Shown here: piece after piece, positions 33,660-42,231 of the stretch
How positions within the stretch are numbered: position 1 is the stretch's first letter
Layout: every line of letters begins with the position of its first letter
From: ZC4RG30 sp046047615
Lineage (GTDB): Bacteria; Pseudomonadota; Gammaproteobacteria; Steroidobacterales; Steroidobacteraceae
DNA length: 64,000 bases
NCBI GenBank assembly: GCA_046047615.1
Contig: JBJOHO010000013.1
Location: forward strand, 48,285 to 112,284
Direction: 5' to 3'
The notes under the pieces: generated by a model
The model's database searches: none
What the model was told of the DNA's origin: nothing
What the model saw: the letters and a program-made list of their open reading frames with translations, nothing else
Program-made: the position numbers and the translations under genes

Positions 33660-35045
33660 GTCGGGCCGGCCGTCGTGCCTGCTGCGGGCCTCGAGTCCCA
33701 GCTTCTTGATCCGGTAACGCAGCTGCCGGAAGCTGACCCCGAGCCGCCGTGCAGCCTCGGTCTTGTTGTGGCGGCTGTCTTCCAGGGCCTTCAGGATCGC
33801 TTCGCGCTGCAGCAGCTCCAGTTGCGTCCCGAGAGCCTGGGCCGGCGCCGTCGCCAGGGTCTGGCCTTGGGGCGGCGCCGCAACGGGCAACTGCAGGTCT
33901 GCCGCGTGCAGCGCCTGGCCGTCGCCCAAGGCCAGGGCGCGCTCGAGGATGTTCTCCAGCTCGCGCACGTTGCCGGGGAAGTCGTAGGACTGCAGGGCGG
34001 CCAGGGCGTCGGGCAGCAGCTGTGGCGCGCGCAGGCCCTGCCCGGCAAGGCGCTGCAGCAGATGCTGCGCCAGCGCCGGCAGGTCTTCACGCCGTTCGCG
34101 CAGCGCCGGCACCTGCAGTTCGATGACATGGATGCGGTAGTACAAGTCCTCGCGGAACTGTCCGGCCTTCACGAGGGCTGCCAGGTCCTTGTGCGTGGCG
34201 GACAGCAGCCTCACGTCCACCGCCTGCTCGCGCGTGTCGCCGACGGGCCGCACGCGCTTCTCCTGGACCACGCGCAGCAGTTTCACCTGCATGTGCAGCG
34301 GCAGGTCGGCGATCTCGTCGAGGAACAGCGTGCCGCCTTCGGCCGCCTGCAAGAGGCCGCTGCGGTCCGCAACGGCGCCCGTGAAGGCGCCGCGCCGGTG
34401 CCCGAAGAATTCGCTCTCCATCAACTCCGCGGGCACCGCGCCGCAGTTCACGGCGACGAACGGCCCGCCGGCGCGTGCACCGGACGCGTGGATGAGCCGT
34501 GCCACCCGCTCCTTGCCGCTGCCGGATTCGCCGCGGATGTGCACGGGTGCCTGGCTGCGCGCCACGCGCGCGATCATCGCGCGCAGCCGTTGCATCGCCT
34601 CGGAATCGCCCAGCAGCGCCGAGGGAGCTGGCCTGTCACCCGCCGTGCCAGACCTGCCGGTCGCGGGCGTGTCCACGTCCGGCAACTGCAGGGCGCGGTG
34701 CACCATCCGGCGCAGCACGCCCAGGTCCAGCGGCTTGCCGAGGAAGTCGAAGGCGCCGCCCTTGAGCGCGCGCACCGCGCATTCAACGTTGCCGTGGGCC
34801 GTGAGGATGGCGAAGGGCAGCCTTGGCCGCTCGCGCTGCGCCCAGGCCAGCAGGTCAAGGCCGTCGCCATCGGGCAGGCGCATGTCGCAGAGCACCAAGG
34901 CGAACGCTTCATCCCGCAGCCGCTGTCGCGCTTCCGCGAGGCTCGCGGCCGGCACGGGGGTGTGCCCCATGCGCTGCACGGCGAGTGCGGCGAGCTCCAG
35001 CAGGTCGGGCTCGTCGTCGACGATCAGGATGCGGGCGGCGGTCAT
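33657..35045 (-). CDS. pilR: sigma-54-dependent response regulator PilR
   Basis: PilR activates pilA transcription with sigma-54. The 462-residue protein has a receiver domain (ILIVDDEPDLLEL, phospho-Asp in LVLCDMRLPDGDG), an AAA+ domain with GESGSGKERVARLIH and GAFTGA for sigma-54 contact, and a C-terminal Fis-type helix-turn-helix (NKTEAARRLGVSFRQLRYRI). The ATG at 35045 overlaps the pilS stop as ATGA and is preferred to GTG 35051. It is coupled to the sensor gene pilS and lies directly upstream of pilA. Confidence 0.95.
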   Translation of the reverse strand: MTAARILIVDDEPDLLELAALAVQRMGHTPVPAASLAEARQRLRDEAFALVLCDMRLPDGDGLDLLAWAQRERPRLPFAILTAHGNVECAVRALKGGAFDFLGKPLDLGVLRRMVHRALQLPDVDTPATGRSGTAGDRPAPSALLGDSEAMQRLRAMIARVARSQAPVHIRGESGSGKERVARLIHASGARAGGPFVAVNCGAVPAELMESEFFGHRRGAFTGAVADRSGLLQAAEGGTLFLDEIADLPLHMQVKLLRVVQEKRVRPVGDTREQAVDVRLLSATHKDLAALVKAGQFREDLYYRIHVIELQVPALRERREDLPALAQHLLQRLAGQGLRAPQLLPDALAALQSYDFPGNVRELENILERALALGDGQALHAADLQLPVAAPPQGQTLATAPAQALGTQLELLQREAILKALEDSRHNKTEAARRLGVSFRQLRYRIKKLGLEARSRHDGRPD

Positions 35046-36724
35046 GCGCACGAGGCTAGGTCAGGGCGCGGTCCGGCCCAACGGCCGGGGTCGCTGAATA
35101 CGACACGGAACACACTTCCGCCCCCGGCACGGGGCTCGTGCCGCAGCAACGCGCCGTTGGCCTGGGCCAGTTCGCGGGCGAGGTACAGACCCAGCCCGGT
35201 GCCGCGCTGCGACGTGGAAAAGAAGGGCTCGAAAATGCGGTCACGGTCGCTCTCGCTGATGCCCGGCCCGCGGTCGGCCACCTCGACGAAGGGCCGGCCC
35301 TGGCCGGGCAGCCGGCCCCACGAGAGTTGCACGGCCCTCCCGTCGGCAGCGTCGGACGTGCCGTGGGTGAGCGCATTCGCGCACAGGTTCCACAGGATCT
35401 GCCGCAGCTGGGTCGGGTCGACGGTCACCTGCAGCGCGCCCTCGCCCGGCGCAGCCTCAGGCGCCTGCAGCTGCAGGCGCCCGGGTGGGCAGGGCAGGGT
35501 GGCGCAGAACTCCGCGGCGAAGTCCTGCAGCCAGCGGCTCAGCGGCAGTTGTTCGGGCCGGCGCGTGCCGCGCCGCGAGAACTCCAGCACGTTGTCGATG
35601 AGGCGGCTCACGCGGTCGCCGTTGTGGCGGATGATCTGCGTCAGGCGCTGTTCCGGTGCCGCGAGGTCCGGCGTTTCCGCCAGCAGCTGCGCGGCCTGGC
35701 TCATCGCCGCCACGGGCGTGCGGATCTCGTGCGCGATGCTGGCCGACAGTCGGCCGAGGGCAGCGAGCTTGGACTGCTGCACCCGTTCTGCCAGCAGGCT
35801 GGTGTCTTCGAGGAAGACCAGCACCGGCGCCGTGGCGGCGTCGCCGAGCCGCGCAAAGTGTGGCTGCAGCAACCGGTCGCCGCCGGCCGCCGGCAGGGGC
35901 AACGGTTCGTGGTCGCCCGTGGCCGTACGCCACCGGGCGAGGGCCTGCTGCAGGGTGGGCGCCAGTGGGCCGAGCGTGCCGCCGGGCTGGGTGGGGATGC
36001 CGAGCAGGCGTGCTGCGGAATCGTTGATCAGGCGGATGCGGTCGTCCGCGTCCACCACCAGCAGGCTCTCGCGCAGGTTCTGCACCACGAACTGCGACAG
36101 CTGCGCGAGGTTGGCGAGGTCCAGTTCCTGCCGGCGCAGCAGTGCCTCACTCTCCCGCAGCCGCGCTGCCAGGGGTTGCACCACCAGTGCCACGACGAAC
36201 AGCACCAGCCCCAGCACGCCGGTCAGCAGGAAGTCGGTCGCTGCCGCCGCGCCGGCCTGCCGCCCCAGCAGCTGTTGCAGCAGCAGACCGCAGGCGGCGA
36301 CCGCTGCGAGGAAAACGGCTTCGCGTCGTTCGGCCAGCAGCGCCATGGCGCCACTGGGCAGGATGAGCAGCACGCCCAGGCCGCTGCCGACGCCGCCGCT
36401 GGCCCACAGCGCGCCACACAGGGCCAGCGTGTCGACGAGCAGATGGGCGCGCGCGCGCCGCCGCAGTTGCAGCCAGGCGCGACGGGGCACCAGTGCCAGC
36501 GCGGCGGCCACGCCGAGGTAGACCGCCGCCAGCAGCGGCAGCAGGGGCAGGCCTCCCACCGTCGGCGCGCCATGTGCGCTGCCGCCCCCGGGCCACAGGC
36601 CGAGGCCGAGCAGTGCGGCCGCGGCAAGCAGCCGGTAGGCGTTGACCAGACGGATGACGCGCCAGGCCAGATCGGTGGGGCTTTGGGCGGGTGGCGGGGC
36701 GGGCAGTGGCGCGTGGGCGTGCAT
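35042..36724 (-). CDS. pilS: two-component sensor histidine kinase PilS
   Basis: PilS senses pilin in the membrane and phosphorylates PilR. The 560-residue protein has about six hydrophobic segments in residues 25-190, a PAS-like domain (about 215-310), the phospho-His in SIAHEIRTPVAAM, and the ATP-binding domain with NLCANALTHG, DRGPGISESDRD and GTGLGLYLAR. ATG 36724 fits the usual N-terminus; upstream open sequence runs into the divergent sucC. It is divergently placed from sucC with 100 bp between them. Confidence 0.93.
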   Translation of the reverse strand: MHAHAPLPAPPPAQSPTDLAWRVIRLVNAYRLLAAAALLGLGLWPGGGSAHGAPTVGGLPLLPLLAAVYLGVAAALALVPRRAWLQLRRRARAHLLVDTLALCGALWASGGVGSGLGVLLILPSGAMALLAERREAVFLAAVAACGLLLQQLLGRQAGAAAATDFLLTGVLGLVLFVVALVVQPLAARLRESEALLRRQELDLANLAQLSQFVVQNLRESLLVVDADDRIRLINDSAARLLGIPTQPGGTLGPLAPTLQQALARWRTATGDHEPLPLPAAGGDRLLQPHFARLGDAATAPVLVFLEDTSLLAERVQQSKLAALGRLSASIAHEIRTPVAAMSQAAQLLAETPDLAAPEQRLTQIIRHNGDRVSRLIDNVLEFSRRGTRRPEQLPLSRWLQDFAAEFCATLPCPPGRLQLQAPEAAPGEGALQVTVDPTQLRQILWNLCANALTHGTSDAADGRAVQLSWGRLPGQGRPFVEVADRGPGISESDRDRIFEPFFSTSQRGTGLGLYLARELAQANGALLRHEPRAGGGSVFRVVFSDPGRWAGPRPDLASCA

Positions 36725-36824
36725 CGCGCACGAAAGTAGCAGCGCGGACGAATGCAAACTGGCGGCAAGGTCGCGCTTTCGAGACAATATGCGGGATGCA
36801 ACCCCGCACCAAGTCAGGCGCGCG

Positions 36825-38000
36825 ATGAACCTCCACGAGTACCAGTCCAAGAAGATCTTCGCCCAGTACGGCATTCCCGTCCCGGCCGGCGAAGTGGCCT
36901 CCACTCCCGACGAGGCCGAGGCAGCCGCTGGCCGCCTGGGCGGGCCTGTCTGGGTCGTCAAGGCCCAGGTGCACGCGGGTGGCCGCGGCAAGGCCGGCGG
37001 CGTCAAGGTCGTGCGCAGCGTCGCCGACGTGCGCAGTGCCGCCGAGGCGCTGCTGGGCCAGCGCCTGGTCACGCTGCAGACCGGTGCTGCCGGTCTGCCC
37101 ATCGGGCAGGTCTATGTCGAGGAAGGCTCGCAGATCGAGCGCGAGATCTATCTTTCGCTGACGCTCAACCGCGAGAAGGGCCGCATCGCCGTGGTGGCCT
37201 CCGCCGCCGGCGGCATGGACATCGAGCATGTCGCCGCCCACGAACCGGAGAAGATCCTCACCACCACCGTGCACCCGGCGGTGGGCCTTGAGGCCTACCA
37301 GGCGCGCGAGCTGGCCTTCGGGCTGGGCCTCACCGGCGCGCAGATCGGCGAGTTCGGCAAGATCCTCAAGGCGCTCTACAAGCTCTACCTGGACACCGAC
37401 GCCAGCCTGGTCGAGGTCAATCCGCTGATCGTCACCCAGGACGGCCGGCTGGTGGCGCTCGACGCCAAGATCGGCATCGATCCCAACGCGCTGTTCCGCC
37501 ATCCGGATCTCGCCGCGCTGCGCGACGAGTCGCAGGAAGACGAGATGGAAATGCGTGCCGCCAGGCACGACCTCAACTACGTCTCGCTCGACGGCGACAT
37601 CGCCTGCATGGTCAACGGTGCAGGCCTGGCCATGGCCACGATGGACGTCATCAAGCTGCACGGCGGCGCGCCCGCCAACTTCCTCGACGTTGGCGGTGGC
37701 GCCACGGTCGAGCGCGTCACGGCAGCCTTCGAGCTCATCCTCTCCAACCCCAACGTGCGGGCCATCCTGGTCAACATCTTCGGTGGCATCGTCCGCTGCG
37801 ATGTCATTGCCGAGGGCGTGATGACGGCCGTGCGCAACGTCGGCGTGAAGGTGCCGGTGGTGGTGCGCCTCGAGGGCACCAATGCCGCGCAGGCGCGCGA
37901 CATGCTCGCCGGCAGCGGCCTTGCGGTCACGCCCGCCACGGGCCTGACCGACGCCGCCAAGAAGGTCGTCGCCGCCGCTGCGGCGCAGGCCACCCCGTAA
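36825..38000 (+). CDS. sucC: succinyl-CoA synthetase (ADP-forming) beta subunit
   Basis: SucC binds nucleotide and, with SucD, interconverts succinyl-CoA and succinate in the TCA cycle. The 391-residue protein begins MNLHEYQSKKIFAQYGIPVP and has the ATP-grasp region VKAQVHAGGRGKAGGVK and the carboxyl motif VEVNPLIV, then DVGGGATVERV. Start ATG 36825. sucD follows after 20 bp. Adjacent pilS-pilR on the opposite strand is the arrangement seen in Xanthomonas-type genomes. Confidence 0.97.
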   Translation: MNLHEYQSKKIFAQYGIPVPAGEVASTPDEAEAAAGRLGGPVWVVKAQVHAGGRGKAGGVKVVRSVADVRSAAEALLGQRLVTLQTGAAGLPIGQVYVEEGSQIEREIYLSLTLNREKGRIAVVASAAGGMDIEHVAAHEPEKILTTTVHPAVGLEAYQARELAFGLGLTGAQIGEFGKILKALYKLYLDTDASLVEVNPLIVTQDGRLVALDAKIGIDPNALFRHPDLAALRDESQEDEMEMRAARHDLNYVSLDGDIACMVNGAGLAMATMDVIKLHGGAPANFLDVGGGATVERVTAAFELILSNPNVRAILVNIFGGIVRCDVIAEGVMTAVRNVGVKVPVVVRLEGTNAAQARDMLAGSGLAVTPATGLTDAAKKVVAAAAAQATP

Positions 38001-38020
38001 GCCCGCCGCACGGAATCCCC

Positions 38021-39175
38021 ATGAGCATCCTCGTCAACAAGCGTACCCAGGTCATCGTCCAGGGCTTCACGGGCAAGCAGGGCAGCTTCCACGCCCAGCA
38101 GTGCATCGCCTATGGCACCCGCATCGTCGGTGGCGTGACACCGGGCCGCGGTGGCAGCACCCACCTCGACCTCCCGGTCTACGACACGGTGCGCGATGCC
38201 GTGAAGCAGACCGGCGCCACCACCAGCATGATCTATGTGCCGGCGCCCTTCGCCGCGGACTCCATCCTCGAGGCCGCGGCCGCGGGCATCGAACTGGTCG
38301 TCTGCATCACCGAAGGCATCCCGGTCAACGACATGATCCGCGTCAAGGCCGCGCTGGCCGGCAGCGGCACGCGCCTGATCGGCCCCAACTGCCCGGGCAT
38401 CATCACGCCCGACGAATGCAAGATCGGCATCATGCCCGGCTTCATCCACAAGAAGGGCCGCATCGGCATCGTCTCGCGCTCCGGTACGCTGACCTACGAG
38501 ACCGTCCACCAGACCACGCAGAACGGCCTCGGCCAGAGCACCTGCGTCGGCATCGGTGGCGACCCGGTGCGCGGCATGAACTTCATCGACGTCATCGAGC
38601 TGTTCGAGCGCGACCCGCAGACCGAAGGCATCATCATGGTCGGCGAGATCGGCGGCAGCGATGAAGAAGCCGCCGCCGCACACATCGCCCGCTACGTCAG
38701 CAAGCCCGTGGTGGCCTACATCGCCGGTGTCACCGCGCCGCCGGGCAAGCGCATGGGTCACGCCGGCGCCGTGGTTGCCGGTGGCAAGGGCACGGCCGCA
38801 GACAAGTACAAGGCGCTTGAGGCGGCAGGTGTCCGTACCGTGCAGTCCCCTGCCGAGCTCGGTGGCGCCATGGCCGACCTGCTCAAGCGTCATGCCGCGC
38901 GTCGCGCCCGCAGCCAGGCCCGGGAAGCTGCCGCCACCGCTACCGCGCCGGTGCCGGTGAAGGCCAAACCTGCCGCAAAGACCAAGGGCAAGCCGGTTGC
39001 CAAGGCCAAGGTCAGCAAGGCCAAGGTCAGCAAGGCCAAGGTCAGCAAGGCCAAGGTCAGCAAGGCCAAGCCGCCTGTGAAGGCCAAGGCCAAGGTGAAG
39101 CAGGTTGCCAAGGCCAAGGTGGCCGTGAGGAAGGCTCCGCTGCGCAGCAAGCCGGCCCCGCGAAAAAAGAAGTGA
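38021..39175 (+). CDS. sucD: succinyl-CoA synthetase alpha subunit with lysine-rich C-terminal tail
   Basis: SucD binds CoA and carries the phospho-histidine. Residues 1-290 match the family fully: the CoA segment VQGFTGKQGSFHAQQ, GPNCPGIITP, GIVSRSGTLTYE, and the active His247 in RMGHAGAVVAGGKGTA. The family normally ends near residue 289. Here a further 94 residues follow, made almost only of Lys, Ala, Val, Pro and Ser, including four VSKAK repeats, like histone H1 or AlgP-type tails. No frameshift is seen at the junction. The tail may bind nucleic acid or another acidic partner; this is inferred from composition only. Confidence 0.95.
   Translation: MSILVNKRTQVIVQGFTGKQGSFHAQQCIAYGTRIVGGVTPGRGGSTHLDLPVYDTVRDAVKQTGATTSMIYVPAPFAADSILEAAAAGIELVVCITEGIPVNDMIRVKAALAGSGTRLIGPNCPGIITPDECKIGIMPGFIHKKGRIGIVSRSGTLTYETVHQTTQNGLGQSTCVGIGGDPVRGMNFIDVIELFERDPQTEGIIMVGEIGGSDEEAAAAHIARYVSKPVVAYIAGVTAPPGKRMGHAGAVVAGGKGTAADKYKALEAAGVRTVQSPAELGGAMADLLKRHAARRARSQAREAAATATAPVPVKAKPAAKTKGKPVAKAKVSKAKVSKAKVSKAKVSKAKPPVKAKAKVKQVAKAKVAVRKAPLRSKPAPRKKK
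39002..39070 (+). repeat. 15-bp tandem repeat in sucD tail
   Basis: Four exact copies of AAGGCCAAGGTCAGC run from 39002 to 39061, plus a partial fifth to 39070. They encode KAKVS units of the lysine-rich tail. Exact copies suggest recent expansion by slippage, so copy number may vary between strains. Confidence 0.95.
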
Positions 39176-39188
39176 CGGCACGTCCCCG

Positions 39189-40871
39189 GTGAACACAAGC
39201 CGCTTGCGGATTGCGCTCGCACAGCTGGATCTGCTGGTCGGGGACGTACGGGGCAACACGGCGCGGGTGCAGGCAGAGACGGCCCGTGCTGCCGCGCTCG
39301 GGGCGGACCTCGTCGTCTTCCCGGAGCTCACGCTCTGTGGCTACCCACCCGAAGACCTGCTGTTCCACCGCGGCCTGAGAGCACAGGTCAACGCGGCACT
39401 CGACGAGCTCTCGCAAAGCCAGGCCGTGGCCGAGCCCGCGGTGCTGGTCGGCTACCCGGACTACGAGGGCAGCGCCGGCGCACCGCGCATCTACAACGCG
39501 GCAGCGCTCATCGGACGCGATGGCCTGCGCGTCGTGCACCGCAAGAACTGCCTGCCGAACTACCGCGTCTTCGACGAGAAGCGCTACTTCCTACCCGGGC
39601 AGCAGGCCACCGTGGCCACACTGCGCGGCGTGCGTCTGGGCCTGCTGGTCTGCGAGGACATCTGGGAGCCGGCTCCGGCCGAGGCGGCGCGCGCTGCCGG
39701 TGCCGAGCTGCTCCTGGTCATCAATGCCTCGCCCTACGAACAGCGCAAGCAGCGCGAGCGCGAGCGCGTGCTGGCCGAGCGCGCGCGGGCCACTGGCCTG
39801 CCGCTGGTCTACGTCAACCTGGTGGGTGGCCAGGACGAGCTGGTGTTCGATGGCCGCTCCGTCGCTGTCGATGCCCATGGCCACATCGTGCTGCGCAGTG
39901 CAGCCTTCGGCGAGGCACTGGACTGCCTCGACGTCACGCGTGACGGGACGGGCCGCCTGCAGCTTGCGCCCGTGGCGCCTGCGGGTATCGCGCCCGAACT
40001 GGCTCCGGAAGAGAGTGTTTACCGCGCCCTGGTCCTGGGCGTGCGTGACTACGTCGACAAGCATCGTTTCCCCGGCGTGGTGATGGGCCTGTCGGGTGGC
40101 GTCGATTCCGCCCTCACGCTGGCCGTGGCCGTCGATGCACTGGGCGCGGACCGGGTCCAGGGGGTGATGATGCCCTCGCGTTTCACCTCGCAGATGAGCC
40201 GTGACGATTCCGCCGAGCAGGCCCGCACCTTGGGCGTGGCCTACAGCGTCATTCCCATCGAGGGCATGTTCGCAGCCACGCTCGACGCGCTGGCCGGGCA
40301 GTTTGCGGGCCTGCCGGCCGACACCACCGAAGAGAACATCCAGGCGCGGTGCCGCGGACTGCTGCTGATGGCGATCTCGAACAAGACCGGCCGCATGCTG
40401 CTGACCACCGGCAACAAGAGCGAGATGGCCGTGGGCTACGCAACGCTCTACGGCGACATGAACGGAGGCTTCGCGCCGATCAAGGACTGCAGCAAGATGC
40501 TGGTCTACCGGCTCTGCCGCTATCGCAACCGGCTGGCGCAGGAGCGCGGTGAATACGGCGGCGCCGAGGTGATCCCGCAGCGCGTGATCGAGCGCGAGCC
40601 CACTGCCGAGCTGCGGGCCGACCAGAAGGACAGCGACTCGCTGCCGCCCTACGAGTTGCTCGACGCCATCCTCGAGGCCTTCATCGAGGACGACCTGTCG
40701 GTCGACGAGATCGTTGCCCGCGGCTTCGACCGCGCCGTGGTCGGGCGCGTGCTCGACATGGTCAAGCGCAACGAATACAAACGCCGGCAGGCCCCGCCGG
40801 GCATCCGCGTCAGTCGCCGCGCTTTCGGCCGCGACTGGCGGTATCCGATTACCAACGGCTACCGGCGTTGA
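39189..40871 (+). CDS. nadE: glutamine-dependent NAD+ synthetase
   Basis: NadE makes NAD+ from deamido-NAD+ using glutamine as the nitrogen source. The 560-residue protein has an N-terminal nitrilase-type glutaminase domain (triad Glu in FPELTLCGYP, Lys in HRKNCLPNY, Cys in GLLVCEDIW) and a C-terminal synthetase with the PP-loop GLSGGVDSAL and TTGNKSEMAVGYATLYGD. Start GTG 39189. Its last 21 bases are repeated exactly 50 bp downstream. Confidence 0.95.
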   Translation: MNTSRLRIALAQLDLLVGDVRGNTARVQAETARAAALGADLVVFPELTLCGYPPEDLLFHRGLRAQVNAALDELSQSQAVAEPAVLVGYPDYEGSAGAPRIYNAAALIGRDGLRVVHRKNCLPNYRVFDEKRYFLPGQQATVATLRGVRLGLLVCEDIWEPAPAEAARAAGAELLLVINASPYEQRKQRERERVLAERARATGLPLVYVNLVGGQDELVFDGRSVAVDAHGHIVLRSAAFGEALDCLDVTRDGTGRLQLAPVAPAGIAPELAPEESVYRALVLGVRDYVDKHRFPGVVMGLSGGVDSALTLAVAVDALGADRVQGVMMPSRFTSQMSRDDSAEQARTLGVAYSVIPIEGMFAATLDALAGQFAGLPADTTEENIQARCRGLLLMAISNKTGRMLLTTGNKSEMAVGYATLYGDMNGGFAPIKDCSKMLVYRLCRYRNRLAQERGEYGGAEVIPQRVIEREPTAELRADQKDSDSLPPYELLDAILEAFIEDDLSVDEIVARGFDRAVVGRVLDMVKRNEYKRRQAPPGIRVSRRAFGRDWRYPITNGYRR

Positions 40872-40921
40872 ATGCCAGCACTGTTGCCTGTTCGGTAGTC
40901 ACCAACGGCTACCGGCGTTGA
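40851..40921 (+). repeat. 21-bp direct repeat at the nadE 3' end
   Basis: The segment 40851-40871, which encodes the last six residues TNGYRR plus the stop of nadE, is repeated exactly at 40901-40921. Each copy is partly self-complementary (CAACG with CGTTG), so it could fold into a small hairpin. It lies in the convergent gap between nadE and the next leftward gene. Confidence 0.9.
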
Positions 40922-40930
40922 GCCGCTGCC

Positions 40931-42169
40931 TCAGGGGTTGAGCGGCCGGTCGCCGTCAGCATCCTTCACGCGCGTCGGCAGGCCCATCTGGTCCAGCAAC
41001 CGCAGGAAGGGGCGGGGCGGCAGTTCTTCGACGTTTGCCATGCGCTTCACGTCCCAATCGCCACGGGCAATGAGGATCGCGGCGGCCACCGCCGGCACGC
41101 CGGCCGTGTAGGAGATGCCCTGGCTGCCGACTTCGGCATAGGCCTCTTCGTGGTCGGCGACGTTGTAGAGGAACACTTCGCGCTCGACGCCGTCCTTGCG
41201 GCCTTTCACGAGGTCACCGATGCAGGTCTTGCCCGTGTAGCCGGGGGCCAGGGAGGCCGGGTCCGGCAGCACGGCCTTCACCACCTTGAGCGGCACGACC
41301 TCCTGCCCGTTGGCCAGTCGCACCGGCTGCTCCGACAGCAGGCCGAGGTTCTTCAGCACCGTGAAGACGTTGATGTAGTGGTCACCGAAGCCCATCCAGA
41401 AGCGCACGTCCGCCTGCGGGAAGTGCCGCGACAGGGAGTGGATCTCGTCGTGGCCGGTCATGTAGGCGGTGCGCTCGCCGACCACCGGCAGGTCCCACAC
41501 CCGCTTGTGCTCGAACATGCGGTCCTGCTGCCAGCGGCCCTGCTGCCAGGACCAGACCACGCCGGTGAACTCGCGGAAATTGATCTCCGGATCGAAGTTG
41601 GTCGCAAAGTACTTGCCGTGGCTGCCGGCGTTGATATCGACGATGTCGATCGAACTGACCTCGTCGAGGAAGGCCTCGCGCGCCATCGCGGCGTAGGCGT
41701 TCACCACGCCCGGGTCGAAGCCGGCGCCAAGGATCGCCGTGATGCCCCGTTCCGCGCAGGCCGGGGCGCGCTTCCATTCGTAGTTGCCATACCACGGTGG
41801 CGTCTCGCAGATCTTCAGCGGCTCTTCGTGGATGGCCGTGTCGATGTAGGCCGCGCCGGTCTCGATGCAGGCCTGCAGCACCGCCATGTTGACGAAGGAG
41901 GCACCGACGTTGATGACGATCTGCGTGCCGGTCTGCCTGATCAATTCCGCGGTGGCGGCCACGTCGGTGGCGTCCAGGGCGTGCGTGCCGACCGGAACAT
42001 CGGCCGGCAGCGCGCCTTTGTCGCGGAGGGACTGGACGATGGCGTCGCACTTGGCCAGCGTCCGCGACGCGATGTGCAGTCCACCGAGGTCGGTGCGGTG
42101 CCGGGCGCACTTGTGGGCCACGACCTGGGCGACGCCGCCCGCACCGATGATCAGGACGTTCTTCTTCAT
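40931..42169 (-). CDS. carboxynorspermidine dehydrogenase (saccharopine dehydrogenase family)
   Basis: CANSDH reductively condenses aspartate semialdehyde with a diamine (putrescine or diaminopropane) to a carboxy-polyamine. The 412-residue protein opens with a Rossmann motif KNVLIIGAGGVAQVVAHKC and contains VINVGASFVNMAVLQACIETG, HEEPLKICETPPWYGNYEW and LGAGFDPGVVNAYAA. ATG 42169 is chosen over GTG 42181. Placement directly downstream of the decarboxylase nspC supports the assignment over generic saccharopine dehydrogenases. Confidence 0.87.
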   Translation of the reverse strand: MKKNVLIIGAGGVAQVVAHKCARHRTDLGGLHIASRTLAKCDAIVQSLRDKGALPADVPVGTHALDATDVAATAELIRQTGTQIVINVGASFVNMAVLQACIETGAAYIDTAIHEEPLKICETPPWYGNYEWKRAPACAERGITAILGAGFDPGVVNAYAAMAREAFLDEVSSIDIVDINAGSHGKYFATNFDPEINFREFTGVVWSWQQGRWQQDRMFEHKRVWDLPVVGERTAYMTGHDEIHSLSRHFPQADVRFWMGFGDHYINVFTVLKNLGLLSEQPVRLANGQEVVPLKVVKAVLPDPASLAPGYTGKTCIGDLVKGRKDGVEREVFLYNVADHEEAYAEVGSQGISYTAGVPAVAAAILIARGDWDVKRMANVEELPPRPFLRLLDQMGLPTRVKDADGDRPLNP

Positions 42170-42231
42170 TTCCGCTCGCACCTTCCTGTTCCCCGGTCAC
42201 GGCCGGGGGTTGTGGCCTTGCCCGCCTGCCC

